Source: CAYGZQ01 sp964354375 [NCBI: uncultured Planctomycetota bacterium]
GTDB taxonomy: Bacteria > JAJVIF01 > JAPKYR01
DNA length: 21,895 bases
Direction: 5' to 3'
NCBI GenBank assembly: GCA_964354375.1
Contig: CAYGZQ010000066.1
Coordinates: forward strand, 1 to 21,895
The notes beneath the pieces are model-generated. The model did no database searches, was not told where the DNA came from, and saw only the letters and a program-made list of their open reading frames with translations. The position numbers and the translations under genes are program-made. Within the stretch, counting starts at the first letter, position 1. Each line of letters begins with the position of its first letter. This document shows, piece by piece, positions 12,893 through 20,884 of this stretch.

Positions 12893-15649
12893 ATGGTCGC
12901 AGATTCGAAGAAAGCGGGGAATCCGCTTTTTCTCTTGATTGACGGTTATTCCCTCCTGTTCAGAGCTTTCTATTCGATGCAGCAAATGACCGCGCCGGAC
13001 GGCACGCCCACCAACGCCCTCTATGGCCTTGCGCTCATGCTTATCAAGGCCATCGAGGAATACAAACCGGACTACCTCCTGGTCGCGTTCGATGCGAAGC
13101 GCCCGACGTTCCGTCACGAGCTCTTCCCGCAGTACAAGGCTCATCGGGAAGCCGCTCCGGAGGAATTGAGGGTTCAGTTTCCGATAGCGCGCGAGCTTGT
13201 CGATGCGCTCGGGATGGATCAGGAGGAGCTGCAGGGATACGAGGCGGACGACGTGATCGGGACGCTTGCGTGCCAGGCCGCGGACAAGGGCTGGAACGTG
13301 AAGATCCTGACGGGCGACAGCGATCTCGGCCAGCTGGCCAGCGACAGGATCACCATCATCCAAACGCTCGTGGGAGTGACGAAGAGCAGGATTCTGGATG
13401 TCGCGACGGTCCGGGAGCGCTATGGGGTCGCGAACCCGGAGAATCTCACGGATTACAAAGGCCTGGTCGGCGATCCCAGCGACAACATCCCCGGCGTCCG
13501 CGGCGTCGGCGAGGTCACCGCGAAGAAACTCCTCGCCATCTATCCGACCATCGAGGAAATCTACAAGAACCTTGACAAGATAGACGAAAAATTCCGGAAG
13601 AAGCTCGAGCCGGGGGAAGAAACGGCGAGGCTCTCCAAGGACCTCGCGACGATCCGCACCAACCTTCCTCTGAAGCTCGACACGAAATCGGCGGACGAGT
13701 TCCGCTACGATCTCGGTCACATGGACAGGGACAAGGCCGCGAAGCTGCTGTCCAAGTACGGGTTCGTCTCCATTCTCAAAAAGCTGGACCTTCCCTTGCC
13801 CGAGAAGGATAAGGCCGGGCCGGGTTTCAAGGTGAAGGTCGTTGAGAAAGAGGACGACCTTGAAGAGCTTATCGCGGCGATCAAGAAAAAGAGCCGGTTC
13901 GCGTTCGACTTTGAGACGACCGATCTCGATGCCCGAAAAGCCGAGATTGTGGGGCTCGCATGCGCTGTGGACGACAAAGCAGCATGGTACGTGCCGGTCG
14001 GGCACCGCCCGTCGGTCACCGACAAGCATCGATCTCAGATTCCCCTGAAAACAGTGCTCGATGCTTTCGGGCCGATATGGAAAAACGCGAAAATCGAGAA
14101 GGTCTGTCAGAACGGGAAATTCGAGTGGCTTGTGTGCAACAGACACGGGACGGAACTGAAGGGGCTTGTCGACGACCCGATGATCGCGGATTACCTGATA
14201 GATCCCGACAACCGTCACGGCCTCAAGGAGATGGCGTCTCGCGAGCTCGGCTGGCAGATGACGACGATCGAGGAATTGATCGGCAAGAGGGGAAAGAACC
14301 AGTTATCGATGGCCGACGTGCCGATCGACAAATGCGCGCCGTACGCGGCTGCCGACTCGATGTCGACATGGCTTTTGACGCAGGAATTCCATGCTCGCCT
14401 TCACCGGGACGGTCTTGAGGAGCTTTATCGCAAGGTGGAGATACCGCTTGTGCCGATCCTTGCCCGTATGGAGGCGGTGGGGATACGCGTGAATCCGAAG
14501 GTGCTGGGGGAGGTCGCAAAGGACCTCGATCAGCGCATGGAGGATATGAGCGGGGTCATTTTCCAGCAGATCGGATACGAGGTGAATCTGAACAGCCCGA
14601 AACAACTGGCGGAGCTGTTGTTCGACAAGATGGGCCTGCCGAAAATCAAGGGCACGAGCACGGATGCTGAAGTGCTGGAAAAGCTCGGAGTCGAGCACGA
14701 GCTTCCGAACATGATCCTGGAGTACCGATCGCTGGCGAAGCTGAGGGGCACGTACACGCAGAATCTCATCGAGCTTATCGATCCGGAGGACGGTCGGTTA
14801 CATACGAGCTACAACCAGACGGTCACTGCGACCGGCAGGCTTTCGAGCTCGAACCCGAATCTGCAGAACATACCGATCCGAACCGAATCGGGCCGTGAGA
14901 TCCGCAGAGCGTTCGAGGCCGATGACGAGGGCGAAGCGCTGCTGTCGGCGGATTACTCTCAGATCGAGCTGAGAATTCTGGCGCATTTTTCGGGCGACCC
15001 GGTGCTCGTGGGGGCGTACAAGCACGACGAGGACATACATCGCAGGACGGCGATGGAGGTGTTCGGAGTGACCGCCGACGGGGTCACGCCGGAGATGCGC
15101 AGGAACGCAAAGGTGATCAATTTCGGGATTATCTACGGGATGGGTCCGGACGGGCTGTCGAAATCGTTGAAGCAGCCCAGGGGCCAATGCAAGGAGTTCA
15201 TACAGCGGTTCTTCGAAAAATATCCCGGTGTGAAGGGCTTCATGGACCAGAATGTTGCGTTCGGTCGCGAGCACGGATATGTCCAGACCCAGTTCGGAAG
15301 AAGGAAATACTATCCGGAATTGAAGAGCGAGAATCACCTGAAACGGTCCGCCGCCGAGCGCGCCGCGACTAACATGCCGCTCCAGGGGACCGCGGCGGAC
15401 ATAATCAAGATGGCGATGGTCAGGCTGCACGGAAAGCTTCGAGATGCCGGCCTTGAGAACGCGATCCTTCTGCAGGTTCATGACGAGCTTGTGCTGAGCG
15501 TTCCGAAGAAGCGTCTGAAGGAGATGGCCGCGCTGGTCGGAACAACCATGAGCGAGGTGGAATCTCTGAGAGTTCCCGTTGTGGTAAACTGCAAAGCGGG
15601 ATCGAACTGGCTGGACATGGAGCCGCTCGGGGACTTCCGGTCGGGATGA
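12893..15649 (+). CDS. polA: DNA polymerase I
   Basis: 918 residues, the usual size for a three-domain Pol I. The 5'-nuclease domain (about 10-300) shows LLIDGYSLLFRAF, YEADDVIG, TGDSDLGQL and the helix-hairpin-helix DNIPGVRGVGEVTAKKLL. The 3'-5' exonuclease (about 312-505) has Exo I FDFETT (Asp339, Glu341) and Exo III YAAAD (Tyr484, Asp488). In Exo II (QNGKFE, 406-411) the usual metal-binding Asp is Glu411. The polymerase domain (about 510-918) has motif A DYSQIELRILAH (Asp687), motif B with Lys740, Phe744 and Tyr748, and motif C HDE (863-865). Family role: gap filling, Okazaki fragment maturation and repair. The ATG at 12893 is the first sensible start, and no ribosome binding site is visible. 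The eno start follows 119 bases after the stop. The near-complete set of exonuclease ligands suggests proofreading is kept, perhaps with altered efficiency. Confidence 0.98.
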   Translation: MVADSKKAGNPLFLLIDGYSLLFRAFYSMQQMTAPDGTPTNALYGLALMLIKAIEEYKPDYLLVAFDAKRPTFRHELFPQYKAHREAAPEELRVQFPIARELVDALGMDQEELQGYEADDVIGTLACQAADKGWNVKILTGDSDLGQLASDRITIIQTLVGVTKSRILDVATVRERYGVANPENLTDYKGLVGDPSDNIPGVRGVGEVTAKKLLAIYPTIEEIYKNLDKIDEKFRKKLEPGEETARLSKDLATIRTNLPLKLDTKSADEFRYDLGHMDRDKAAKLLSKYGFVSILKKLDLPLPEKDKAGPGFKVKVVEKEDDLEELIAAIKKKSRFAFDFETTDLDARKAEIVGLACAVDDKAAWYVPVGHRPSVTDKHRSQIPLKTVLDAFGPIWKNAKIEKVCQNGKFEWLVCNRHGTELKGLVDDPMIADYLIDPDNRHGLKEMASRELGWQMTTIEELIGKRGKNQLSMADVPIDKCAPYAAADSMSTWLLTQEFHARLHRDGLEELYRKVEIPLVPILARMEAVGIRVNPKVLGEVAKDLDQRMEDMSGVIFQQIGYEVNLNSPKQLAELLFDKMGLPKIKGTSTDAEVLEKLGVEHELPNMILEYRSLAKLRGTYTQNLIELIDPEDGRLHTSYNQTVTATGRLSSSNPNLQNIPIRTESGREIRRAFEADDEGEALLSADYSQIELRILAHFSGDPVLVGAYKHDEDIHRRTAMEVFGVTADGVTPEMRRNAKVINFGIIYGMGPDGLSKSLKQPRGQCKEFIQRFFEKYPGVKGFMDQNVAFGREHGYVQTQFGRRKYYPELKSENHLKRSAAERAATNMPLQGTAADIIKMAMVRLHGKLRDAGLENAILLQVHDELVLSVPKKRLKEMAALVGTTMSEVESLRVPVVVNCKAGSNWLDMEPLGDFRSG

Positions 15650-15768
15650 ACGCAGATTGAACCCGATAAGGCATCGGGAGTCATAACAAGGTCGATAATA
15701 CAATGATCAAGGTGGGGGGCGTCAGCCTTGATCGATCTCAATCCAATCAGGAACAGGAAGACCGGAAA

Positions 15769-17094
15769 ATGATCAGACTGGAAATCACAGACATGCATGC
15801 GCGCGAGGTGCTCGATAGCCGGGGCACGCCGACGGTAGAGGTCGAGGTCGCGGTGGACGAGATGTTCGTCGGTCGGGCGATCGTACCGTCCGGAGCGTCG
15901 ACCGGCACGCACGAGGCGCTGGAGCTGAGGGACGGAGACAAATCAAGGTACTTCGGCAACGGTGTCCTCAAGGCCGTCGAGAACGTCAACATGGTGATCC
16001 GTCCTGAGGTTCTCGGTTTGGATGCGTCGGATCAGCAGGAGCTCGACCGGGTGCTGAGAGAGCTCGACGGCACGCCGCTGAAGGAGAATCTGGGCGCAAA
16101 CGCGATCCTGGGCGTCAGCATGGCGGCATGCCGAGCCGCGGCGGTCGCGCTGGATGTGCCGCTGTTCAAGTACATTGGCGGAGTCCGGGCGAACATCCTT
16201 CCGGTCCCGCAGATGAACATCCTGAACGGCGGAAAGCACGCGGCGAATAATGTCGTCGTGCAGGAATTCATGATCCTGCCTGTGGGTGCCGATGATTTCG
16301 CGGAGGCCGTCCGTCTCTGCTCGGAGACTTACCAAGCCCTGAAGAAAGTGCTCAAAGAGGCGGGCAAGCTCGGCGGAGTGGGGGACGAGGGCGGATTCGC
16401 ACCCAACCTGGACAGCAATGAAGAGGCGTTCCAGTATATCGAGCGCGCGATCCATAAAGCGGGCCTCGTTCCGGGCATAGATATTTACCTCGGTATAGAC
16501 CCGGCGGCGAACGAGTTCTACAACGCCTCGACCGGGAAATACACCCTTGAGCGCAAAGAGGATCCGATGACCTCGGAACAGGTGGTCGAGCGATACGCGA
16601 AATGGGTCGAGAATTACCCCATCATCTCGATCGAGGACGGGCTTCAGGAGGATGACTGGGAGGGATGGATTAATCTGAACAAGGTGCTCGGCAAGAAGGT
16701 GCAGATCGTTGGGGACGACCTGTACGTGACGAACATCGAGAGGCTGCAGAAGGGAATCGAGCAGAGTGCGTCGAATGCCATTCTCATCAAGCTCAACCAG
16801 ATCGGCACGGTGACCGAGACGCTCGACTGCATGAAGCTGGCGGCTGACCACAACATGAACGCGGTAGTCAGCCATCGATCGGGCGAGACCGAGGACAGTT
16901 TTATCGCCGACCTCGTGGTCGCGACCGGGTCGGGACAGCTAAAGAGCGGCGCTCCGTGCCGCACGGACCGTGTGGCGAAGTACAACCAGCTCCTGAGGAT
17001 CAACGATCAGCTTTCAACTCCATGCTATGCGGGCAAGGGAGTCTTTGGCCGCTGGCCGGATCCCGTCGTGAAGACCGGCGCGAAGACTCGCTGA
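15769..17094 (+). CDS. eno: Enolase (phosphopyruvate hydratase)
   Basis: 441 residues; converts 2-phosphoglycerate to phosphoenolpyruvate in glycolysis. Seen: N-terminal [17 protein letters not shown], the flexible loop [16 protein letters not shown], catalytic Glu207 in [11 protein letters not shown], magnesium ligands Asp244 (GIDPAA), Glu289 (SIEDGL) and Asp316 (GDD), catalytic Lys341 in ILIKLNQIG, His369 in [11 protein letters not shown], and Lys392 in QLKSGAP. The numbering agrees closely with the E. coli enzyme. The frame opens at 15703, but the ATG at 15769 is chosen because AGGAAGA lies eight bases upstream and the family N-terminus starts there. The gap after polA contains a small hairpin (15662-15678) without a T-tract, so read-through from polA is possible. 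Confidence 0.98.
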   Translation: MIRLEITDMHAREVLDSRGTPTVEVEVAVDEMFVGRAIVPSGASTGTHEALELRDGDKSRYFGNGVLKAVENVNMVIRPEVLGLDASDQQELDRVLRELDGTPLKENLGANAILGVSMAACRAAAVALDVPLFKYIGGVRANILPVPQMNILNGGKHAANNVVVQEFMILPVGADDFAEAVRLCSETYQALKKVLKEAGKLGGVGDEGGFAPNLDSNEEAFQYIERAIHKAGLVPGIDIYLGIDPAANEFYNASTGKYTLERKEDPMTSEQVVERYAKWVENYPIISIEDGLQEDDWEGWINLNKVLGKKVQIVGDDLYVTNIERLQKGIEQSASNAILIKLNQIGTVTETLDCMKLAADHNMNAVVSHRSGETEDSFIADLVVATGSGQLKSGAPCRTDRVAKYNQLLRINDQLSTPCYAGKGVFGRWPDPVVKTGAKTR

Positions 17095-17125
17095 CCGGTA
17101 GCCCGGATCCGAAGCGCGCGCGTCA

Positions 17126-17345
17126 GGGGCTGTTGAGGAATCTATTTCGAGGCCGAATCCGGTGGCACCCTCAGGCAGAAAGACTGCGCCAGCAGGCTTT
17201 CCGCCTGGGGGTGTTGGTTTAATAATCCCTTTATTCATAAGGCATTCAGATGATTGGCGCAGCACCCCCAGGCTCGAAGACTCGCCTGAGGGTGCCACGG
17301 CTGACATGCCCTCCTTGCACAGAATCACGCTTTTTCAACAGCCCC
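17126..17345. mobile_element. Non-autonomous MITE-like foldback element
   Basis: A 220-base element with no gene. The terminal inverted repeats are GGGGCTGTTGA (17126-17136) and TCAACAGCCCC (17335-17345). Nested inside are GTGGCACCCTCAGGC (17162-17176) with its exact complement at 17284-17298, and GCCTGGGGGTG (17203-17213) with CACCCCCAGGC (17263-17273). The centre is AT-rich. No clear target duplication is visible in the flanks (CGTCA left, AGGAT right). It fits a miniature element moved by a transposase encoded elsewhere. Confidence 0.7.
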
Positions 17346-17507
17346 AGGATGCGCATGTTACACCGCCGCGATGGCGCATGCCGTTGCGTTAGTCGCATTC
17401 AGCATCTACAATTCCGTCATTGGTGGCTATCCCGCCTGTCTGTGCGCAACTCGCAGGGGGCGGGAATGTCTGTTATTGGTGATACTGCTTTCATGTCGGA
17501 GGATGCG

Positions 17508-18920
17508 ATGATGAAACACGCGAGATTCACGGTGCTCTTGGTGATTCTGCTGGGAGTGGCTGTGGGAACGGCTCTCGGATGCGGACGTCCGAAGGTCGGC
17601 ACTGCGGGCTACAAGGATCCGATGGCCGATCAGAGCGCGTTCAAGCCTGCGGACGAATTCAAGTACCTCGTCGACATCAAGGGAGCCGCCGACAGCTTCA
17701 GCAAGGTGGCCGAACAAACCGGGATGACGTCGGGCCTGAGCAAGGATGAGTCGGAGAAGCTGACCGAGTCGATGGGCCTTCCCGGATTCGAGCAGGACTC
17801 GATCATGGCGGAGGCTAATGACACCGTCGTCCACGCCCGGGGAACATATCACCTGACGACCGACGACTACGGCATTCTCGAATCGCTTGCGAAAACGGGC
17901 CCGGCAGAGATCAAGCTGCCGGGGTACTTTCCAAGAGAAAGATGGATAGGTCACTTTTTCCTGGCGAAACCCGGAGCGTTGATCGAGTCGGGATTCAAAG
18001 CCATGGAGGAAGAGCTGGACAAGCTCAACGAACAGACGCCGTCCGAGCAGAGCGGTATGAATTTTTCGATGAACATGGACTTCTTCCTCGGTATGTACGG
18101 GTTCGGGAGCGCCGACGAGGTGTACGGCTGGATGGGCGACGAGGCAATGATCTTCAACCTCTCCAATCCCGATTTCGATCCGGATTCCGCTGCAAGCAAC
18201 GAGAACGTACCCATCTACACCATCATGGCGATCTCGAGCAAGGAGCCCGAGAAGGGTCTCGACATGGTGGAGAATTTCTGGACCGGCATGGCGATGTCGA
18301 CGTTGTTCGAGGTCAAGCCCGAGCGGAAGACGGTCGGAGATTACGAGGCTGTGGTGGTACCGCCGCCGTCCTTTGAGAATTCCATGTTCGAGGAGATGAT
18401 CACCGAGGAGCAGAAGGAGCAGATGAAAGACATGCCGTCGACCGTTGCGGTCGCGGTCCCCGGCTATTTCTTCGTGGGCGACCAGACTTCCGTTGAGAAG
18501 GCGCTTGCGCTTTTCGATCCCAAGGGCACAGGTACCGGCCGGATGGCGACGCTCGAAGGCGAATGGAACCTGGATCTTGCGGTTCAGAACTTCACCCCCA
18601 GCAACCCGGGTGTGTGGCTCAACCTGGTGGAGAGTGAAGCGCTCAAAGACGTTCTGATGAGGCTGTACAACGAGACGAAGGACCTCAAGGAGCTTGGGGT
18701 GAGCCGATCGAGCATCGTGGTTTCGGAAGGGAAGGAATTCGAGCTGGATATGACAACCACTCGGGAGAGCATCAAGCTACTGGAGATCGTCAAGAAGGTC
18801 GCCGAGGAGACCCCGGACGAGACGTGGGAGAAGCTTGGCGAGGAGTTCGGAAAGTGGCTGAAGGAGTCGAGCGGAGCGGGCGCATTCGGTCCGATGGGTT
18901 CCATGGGCGGCGGCGAGTAG
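17508..18920 (+). CDS. Hypothetical lipoprotein, paralogue 1 (resembles DUF3352-type surface proteins)
   Basis: About 470 residues. ATGs at 17508 and 17511 share a GGAGG at 17498-17502, five or eight bases away. The frame stays open upstream to 17250, but that part runs through the MITE. Seen: a signal peptide (VLLVILLGVAVG) ending at a lipobox with Cys25, then a mixed alpha-beta body with the stretches FKPADEFKYLVDIKG, KLPGYFPRERWIGHFF, MYGFGSADEVYGWMGDE and VAVAVPGYFFVGDQ, and a Gly/Met-rich tail. No catalytic motif was recognised. It is followed after 130 bases by a clear paralogue that matches all four stretches. The likeness to DUF3352 is a weak impression and should be tested by profile search. 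It is probably anchored to the outer or inner membrane and faces the periplasm. Confidence 0.82.
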   Translation: MMKHARFTVLLVILLGVAVGTALGCGRPKVGTAGYKDPMADQSAFKPADEFKYLVDIKGAADSFSKVAEQTGMTSGLSKDESEKLTESMGLPGFEQDSIMAEANDTVVHARGTYHLTTDDYGILESLAKTGPAEIKLPGYFPRERWIGHFFLAKPGALIESGFKAMEEELDKLNEQTPSEQSGMNFSMNMDFFLGMYGFGSADEVYGWMGDEAMIFNLSNPDFDPDSAASNENVPIYTIMAISSKEPEKGLDMVENFWTGMAMSTLFEVKPERKTVGDYEAVVVPPPSFENSMFEEMITEEQKEQMKDMPSTVAVAVPGYFFVGDQTSVEKALALFDPKGTGTGRMATLEGEWNLDLAVQNFTPSNPGVWLNLVESEALKDVLMRLYNETKDLKELGVSRSSIVVSEGKEFELDMTTTRESIKLLEIVKKVAEETPDETWEKLGEEFGKWLKESSGAGAFGPMGSMGGGE

Positions 18921-19003
18921 TGAACCCGGTATTTCCTTTGCGTCTCATAGGATTTGGATTCGATCTTCCGTGCCGAACTAAGGTGCGGATGTGGAGATTC
19001 AGG

Positions 19004-19029
19004 AGCGCTCTGCGGATTCGCGGAGCGCT
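19004..19029 (+). other. Stable hairpin just upstream of the second lipoprotein's ribosome binding site
   Basis: Bases 19004-19014 pair with 19019-19029 (eleven pairs, one G-T) around a GATT loop. The hairpin ends ten bases before AAGGAG (19039-19044). There is no T-tract, so a 5'-UTR stability or translation element is more likely than a terminator. Confidence 0.55.
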
Positions 19030-19050
19030 GAACCGTTTAAGGAGAACCAG

Positions 19051-20724
19051 ATGACGAGACTATCCAAGTACGCGATCATTCCGTTAGTCGTTGTCCTCGC
19101 GGCATTTCTGTTCGCGACGGCGGGCTGCCCGGGTCCGAAGCCCGGAACCGGCGGCGGTGCGGGAGGTCCTGCGGCCGACCCAACCGTGTTCAAGCCCGCA
19201 GATGAGTACAAATACCTTGTGGACTACTCGGGTGCCGTTCCTCAGTTAGGCAAACAGATGGGGGCGGATGCAGGCTACACCGAGCAGGAGCAGGCGAAGC
19301 TCGAGCAGCAGTTCACGAGCGCCGTGACCCAGGAGAATATCTTCGCCGAGGCGAACGCCACAACTGTTCGCGCTCACGGCGAGTACCGTCTTGACAAGGA
19401 GGCGGTCTCGAAACTCCTCGGTGCGGATTTTGGGAATTATTTCCCCGTTGACTTTCTTGCCGAGCTCGGACCCGCGGAGATCAAGCTCCCATCGCGCTTT
19501 CCGGCCGAGAGATGGGTAGGGCACGTTTTCGTCGGGAATCCGAGTATCCTGGCTCAGAAGGCTTTCGAGGCCGCCAATGAGTACACGAAGGCCATGCAGA
19601 AAATGTACGGCGGGCCCGAGAACCTCGATATGATGCAGTTATACCTGTCGATGTACGGTTTCAAGGAAGCGTCGGAGGTCTACGGCTGGATGGGCAGCGA
19701 GCTCGTGCTGTTCCTCCTGCAGAATCCCGACTTCAATCCCTCAGCCGAGATTAATGCCGATACCTTTCCGGCCGATGTCCTCGCGGCGCCTCCGTTCTTC
19801 CCGCTGATAGCCATATCGAGCGACCAGCCCGACCAGGGGCTCGAGGTAATCAAGAAAATCGTGAACGGCTCTTTCCAGCTCGGAAGTGTCGAACTTGAAC
19901 TCAAGGAGACCGAGATCGGCGGCATGAAGGCCCTCGAGCTTCCGGTTGAGGACTTCCTGAAACTCATGGGCGGATACAGCGGTGACGAAGAGGAGCAGGT
20001 TTACCTGAATTCGTACAAAGGCGTCGGACCGTCGGTTGCGGTCGCGGCCCACGGATATCTGCTGATCGGGTCGAGGCCGGCGGTCGAGGCTGCGCTGGGC
20101 GCATTCAAGGAGGGGACGGACGGTACCGGTCGCTCGGAGACGATCGAGGCCTCTCTCAATCTCGACCTCCTCAAGGGTCTCTACAACTCGTCCATCAAAC
20201 AGGCGATTGTCGAATCGGGGGGCTCGGATGATTTCGAAGCGATGGTCAATTCAATCGGCGACGAGATCACGAAGGCCGGCGAGCTGGGGACGAGCACAGG
20301 GTCTGTGAAGGTCGAGCCCGACGGGAAGATGATCCTGGACCTCCTGACCAGCCGCGCGAGCATCGACCTCTTCAAACTGATCGCCGACAAAATCAAGCAG
20401 GAATCGGCCCCGGAGACCGACACTGTGTCGGAGGGCAACATCGCTGGGACGGTGTTCATGGACGGGAAGCCCTTTGCTTTCTGCACTGTTCAGGCTTTCA
20501 TGGTAACCGGCGCAGAGGAGACTCTTGTCGCACAGGAAAGAGTCACAACTGCCGGACATTACCAGCTCAAGAATCTTGAGCCGGGCATGTACAAGCTCGT
20601 TTGTCTCAATCCTCAGGGCAACCCGGTCGGAGAGCCAACGACTGTCGAAGTGCGAGCGGGTCGTTTCGAGCAGGTGGACCTAGTGCTGTCGTCGAGCGAC
20701 GCGCCTCCCGGGACCGGCGATTGA
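19051..20724 (+). CDS. Hypothetical lipoprotein, paralogue 2, with C-terminal carboxypeptidase-regulatory-like beta domain
   Basis: 557 residues from the ATG at 19051, with AAGGAG six bases upstream; the in-frame extension to 18991 runs through the hairpin and is rejected. Seen: a signal peptide ending in ATAGC with Cys26, a Gly/Pro-rich linker, then a body parallel to the preceding gene: FKPADEYKYLVDYSG, KLPSRFPAERWVGHVF, MYGFKEASEVYGWMGSE, LIAISSDQPDQGLEVI and VAVAAHGYLLIGSR. It carries about 80 extra C-terminal residues (from about 462) starting GNIAGTVFMDGKPF and containing HYQLKNLEPGMYKLV. These look like the Ig-like regulatory domain common in secreted carboxypeptidases and TonB-linked proteins. 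The pair arose by tandem duplication. No enzyme motif is visible. A surface or periplasmic binding role is inference. Confidence 0.85.
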   Translation: MTRLSKYAIIPLVVVLAAFLFATAGCPGPKPGTGGGAGGPAADPTVFKPADEYKYLVDYSGAVPQLGKQMGADAGYTEQEQAKLEQQFTSAVTQENIFAEANATTVRAHGEYRLDKEAVSKLLGADFGNYFPVDFLAELGPAEIKLPSRFPAERWVGHVFVGNPSILAQKAFEAANEYTKAMQKMYGGPENLDMMQLYLSMYGFKEASEVYGWMGSELVLFLLQNPDFNPSAEINADTFPADVLAAPPFFPLIAISSDQPDQGLEVIKKIVNGSFQLGSVELELKETEIGGMKALELPVEDFLKLMGGYSGDEEEQVYLNSYKGVGPSVAVAAHGYLLIGSRPAVEAALGAFKEGTDGTGRSETIEASLNLDLLKGLYNSSIKQAIVESGGSDDFEAMVNSIGDEITKAGELGTSTGSVKVEPDGKMILDLLTSRASIDLFKLIADKIKQESAPETDTVSEGNIAGTVFMDGKPFAFCTVQAFMVTGAEETLVAQERVTTAGHYQLKNLEPGMYKLVCLNPQGNPVGEPTTVEVRAGRFEQVDLVLSSSDAPPGTGD

Positions 20725-20730
20725 TTTTCC

Positions 20731-20797
20731 ACCTCACCCCCTGGCCCCCTCTCCATCCGCCGCGGCGGATGGAGAGGGGGGAAGGGGGGGGTGAGGT
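20731..20797. repeat. Large palindromic REP-like element
   Basis: The outer arms ACCTCACCCCC (20731-20741) and GGGGGTGAGGT (20787-20797) are perfect complements. The inner arms 20745-20762 and 20763-20780 form an 18-pair palindrome with no loop. It begins seven bases after the lipoprotein stop and could act as a 3' stabiliser or terminator. Same family as 12790-12826. Confidence 0.8.
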
Positions 20798-20884
20798 TTG
20801 ATAGTCTTTTCCGGACGCCTCGGTATCTGATAGTATTGTGGAAGCGATTACGTCTCCGGGGAAAGACGGAGCACCTGATTCCTG

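Noticed and set aside
12689-14218. A 509-residue minus-strand frame opposite polA
   Set aside because: A shadow of the polA 5'-nuclease and exonuclease region, with no motifs of its own.
15662-15678. Terminator between polA and eno
   Set aside because: CCCGAT/ATCGGG forms a six-pair hairpin but no T-tract follows.
17250-17507. N-terminal extension of the first lipoprotein
   Set aside because: It runs through the foldback element and would bury the signal peptide.
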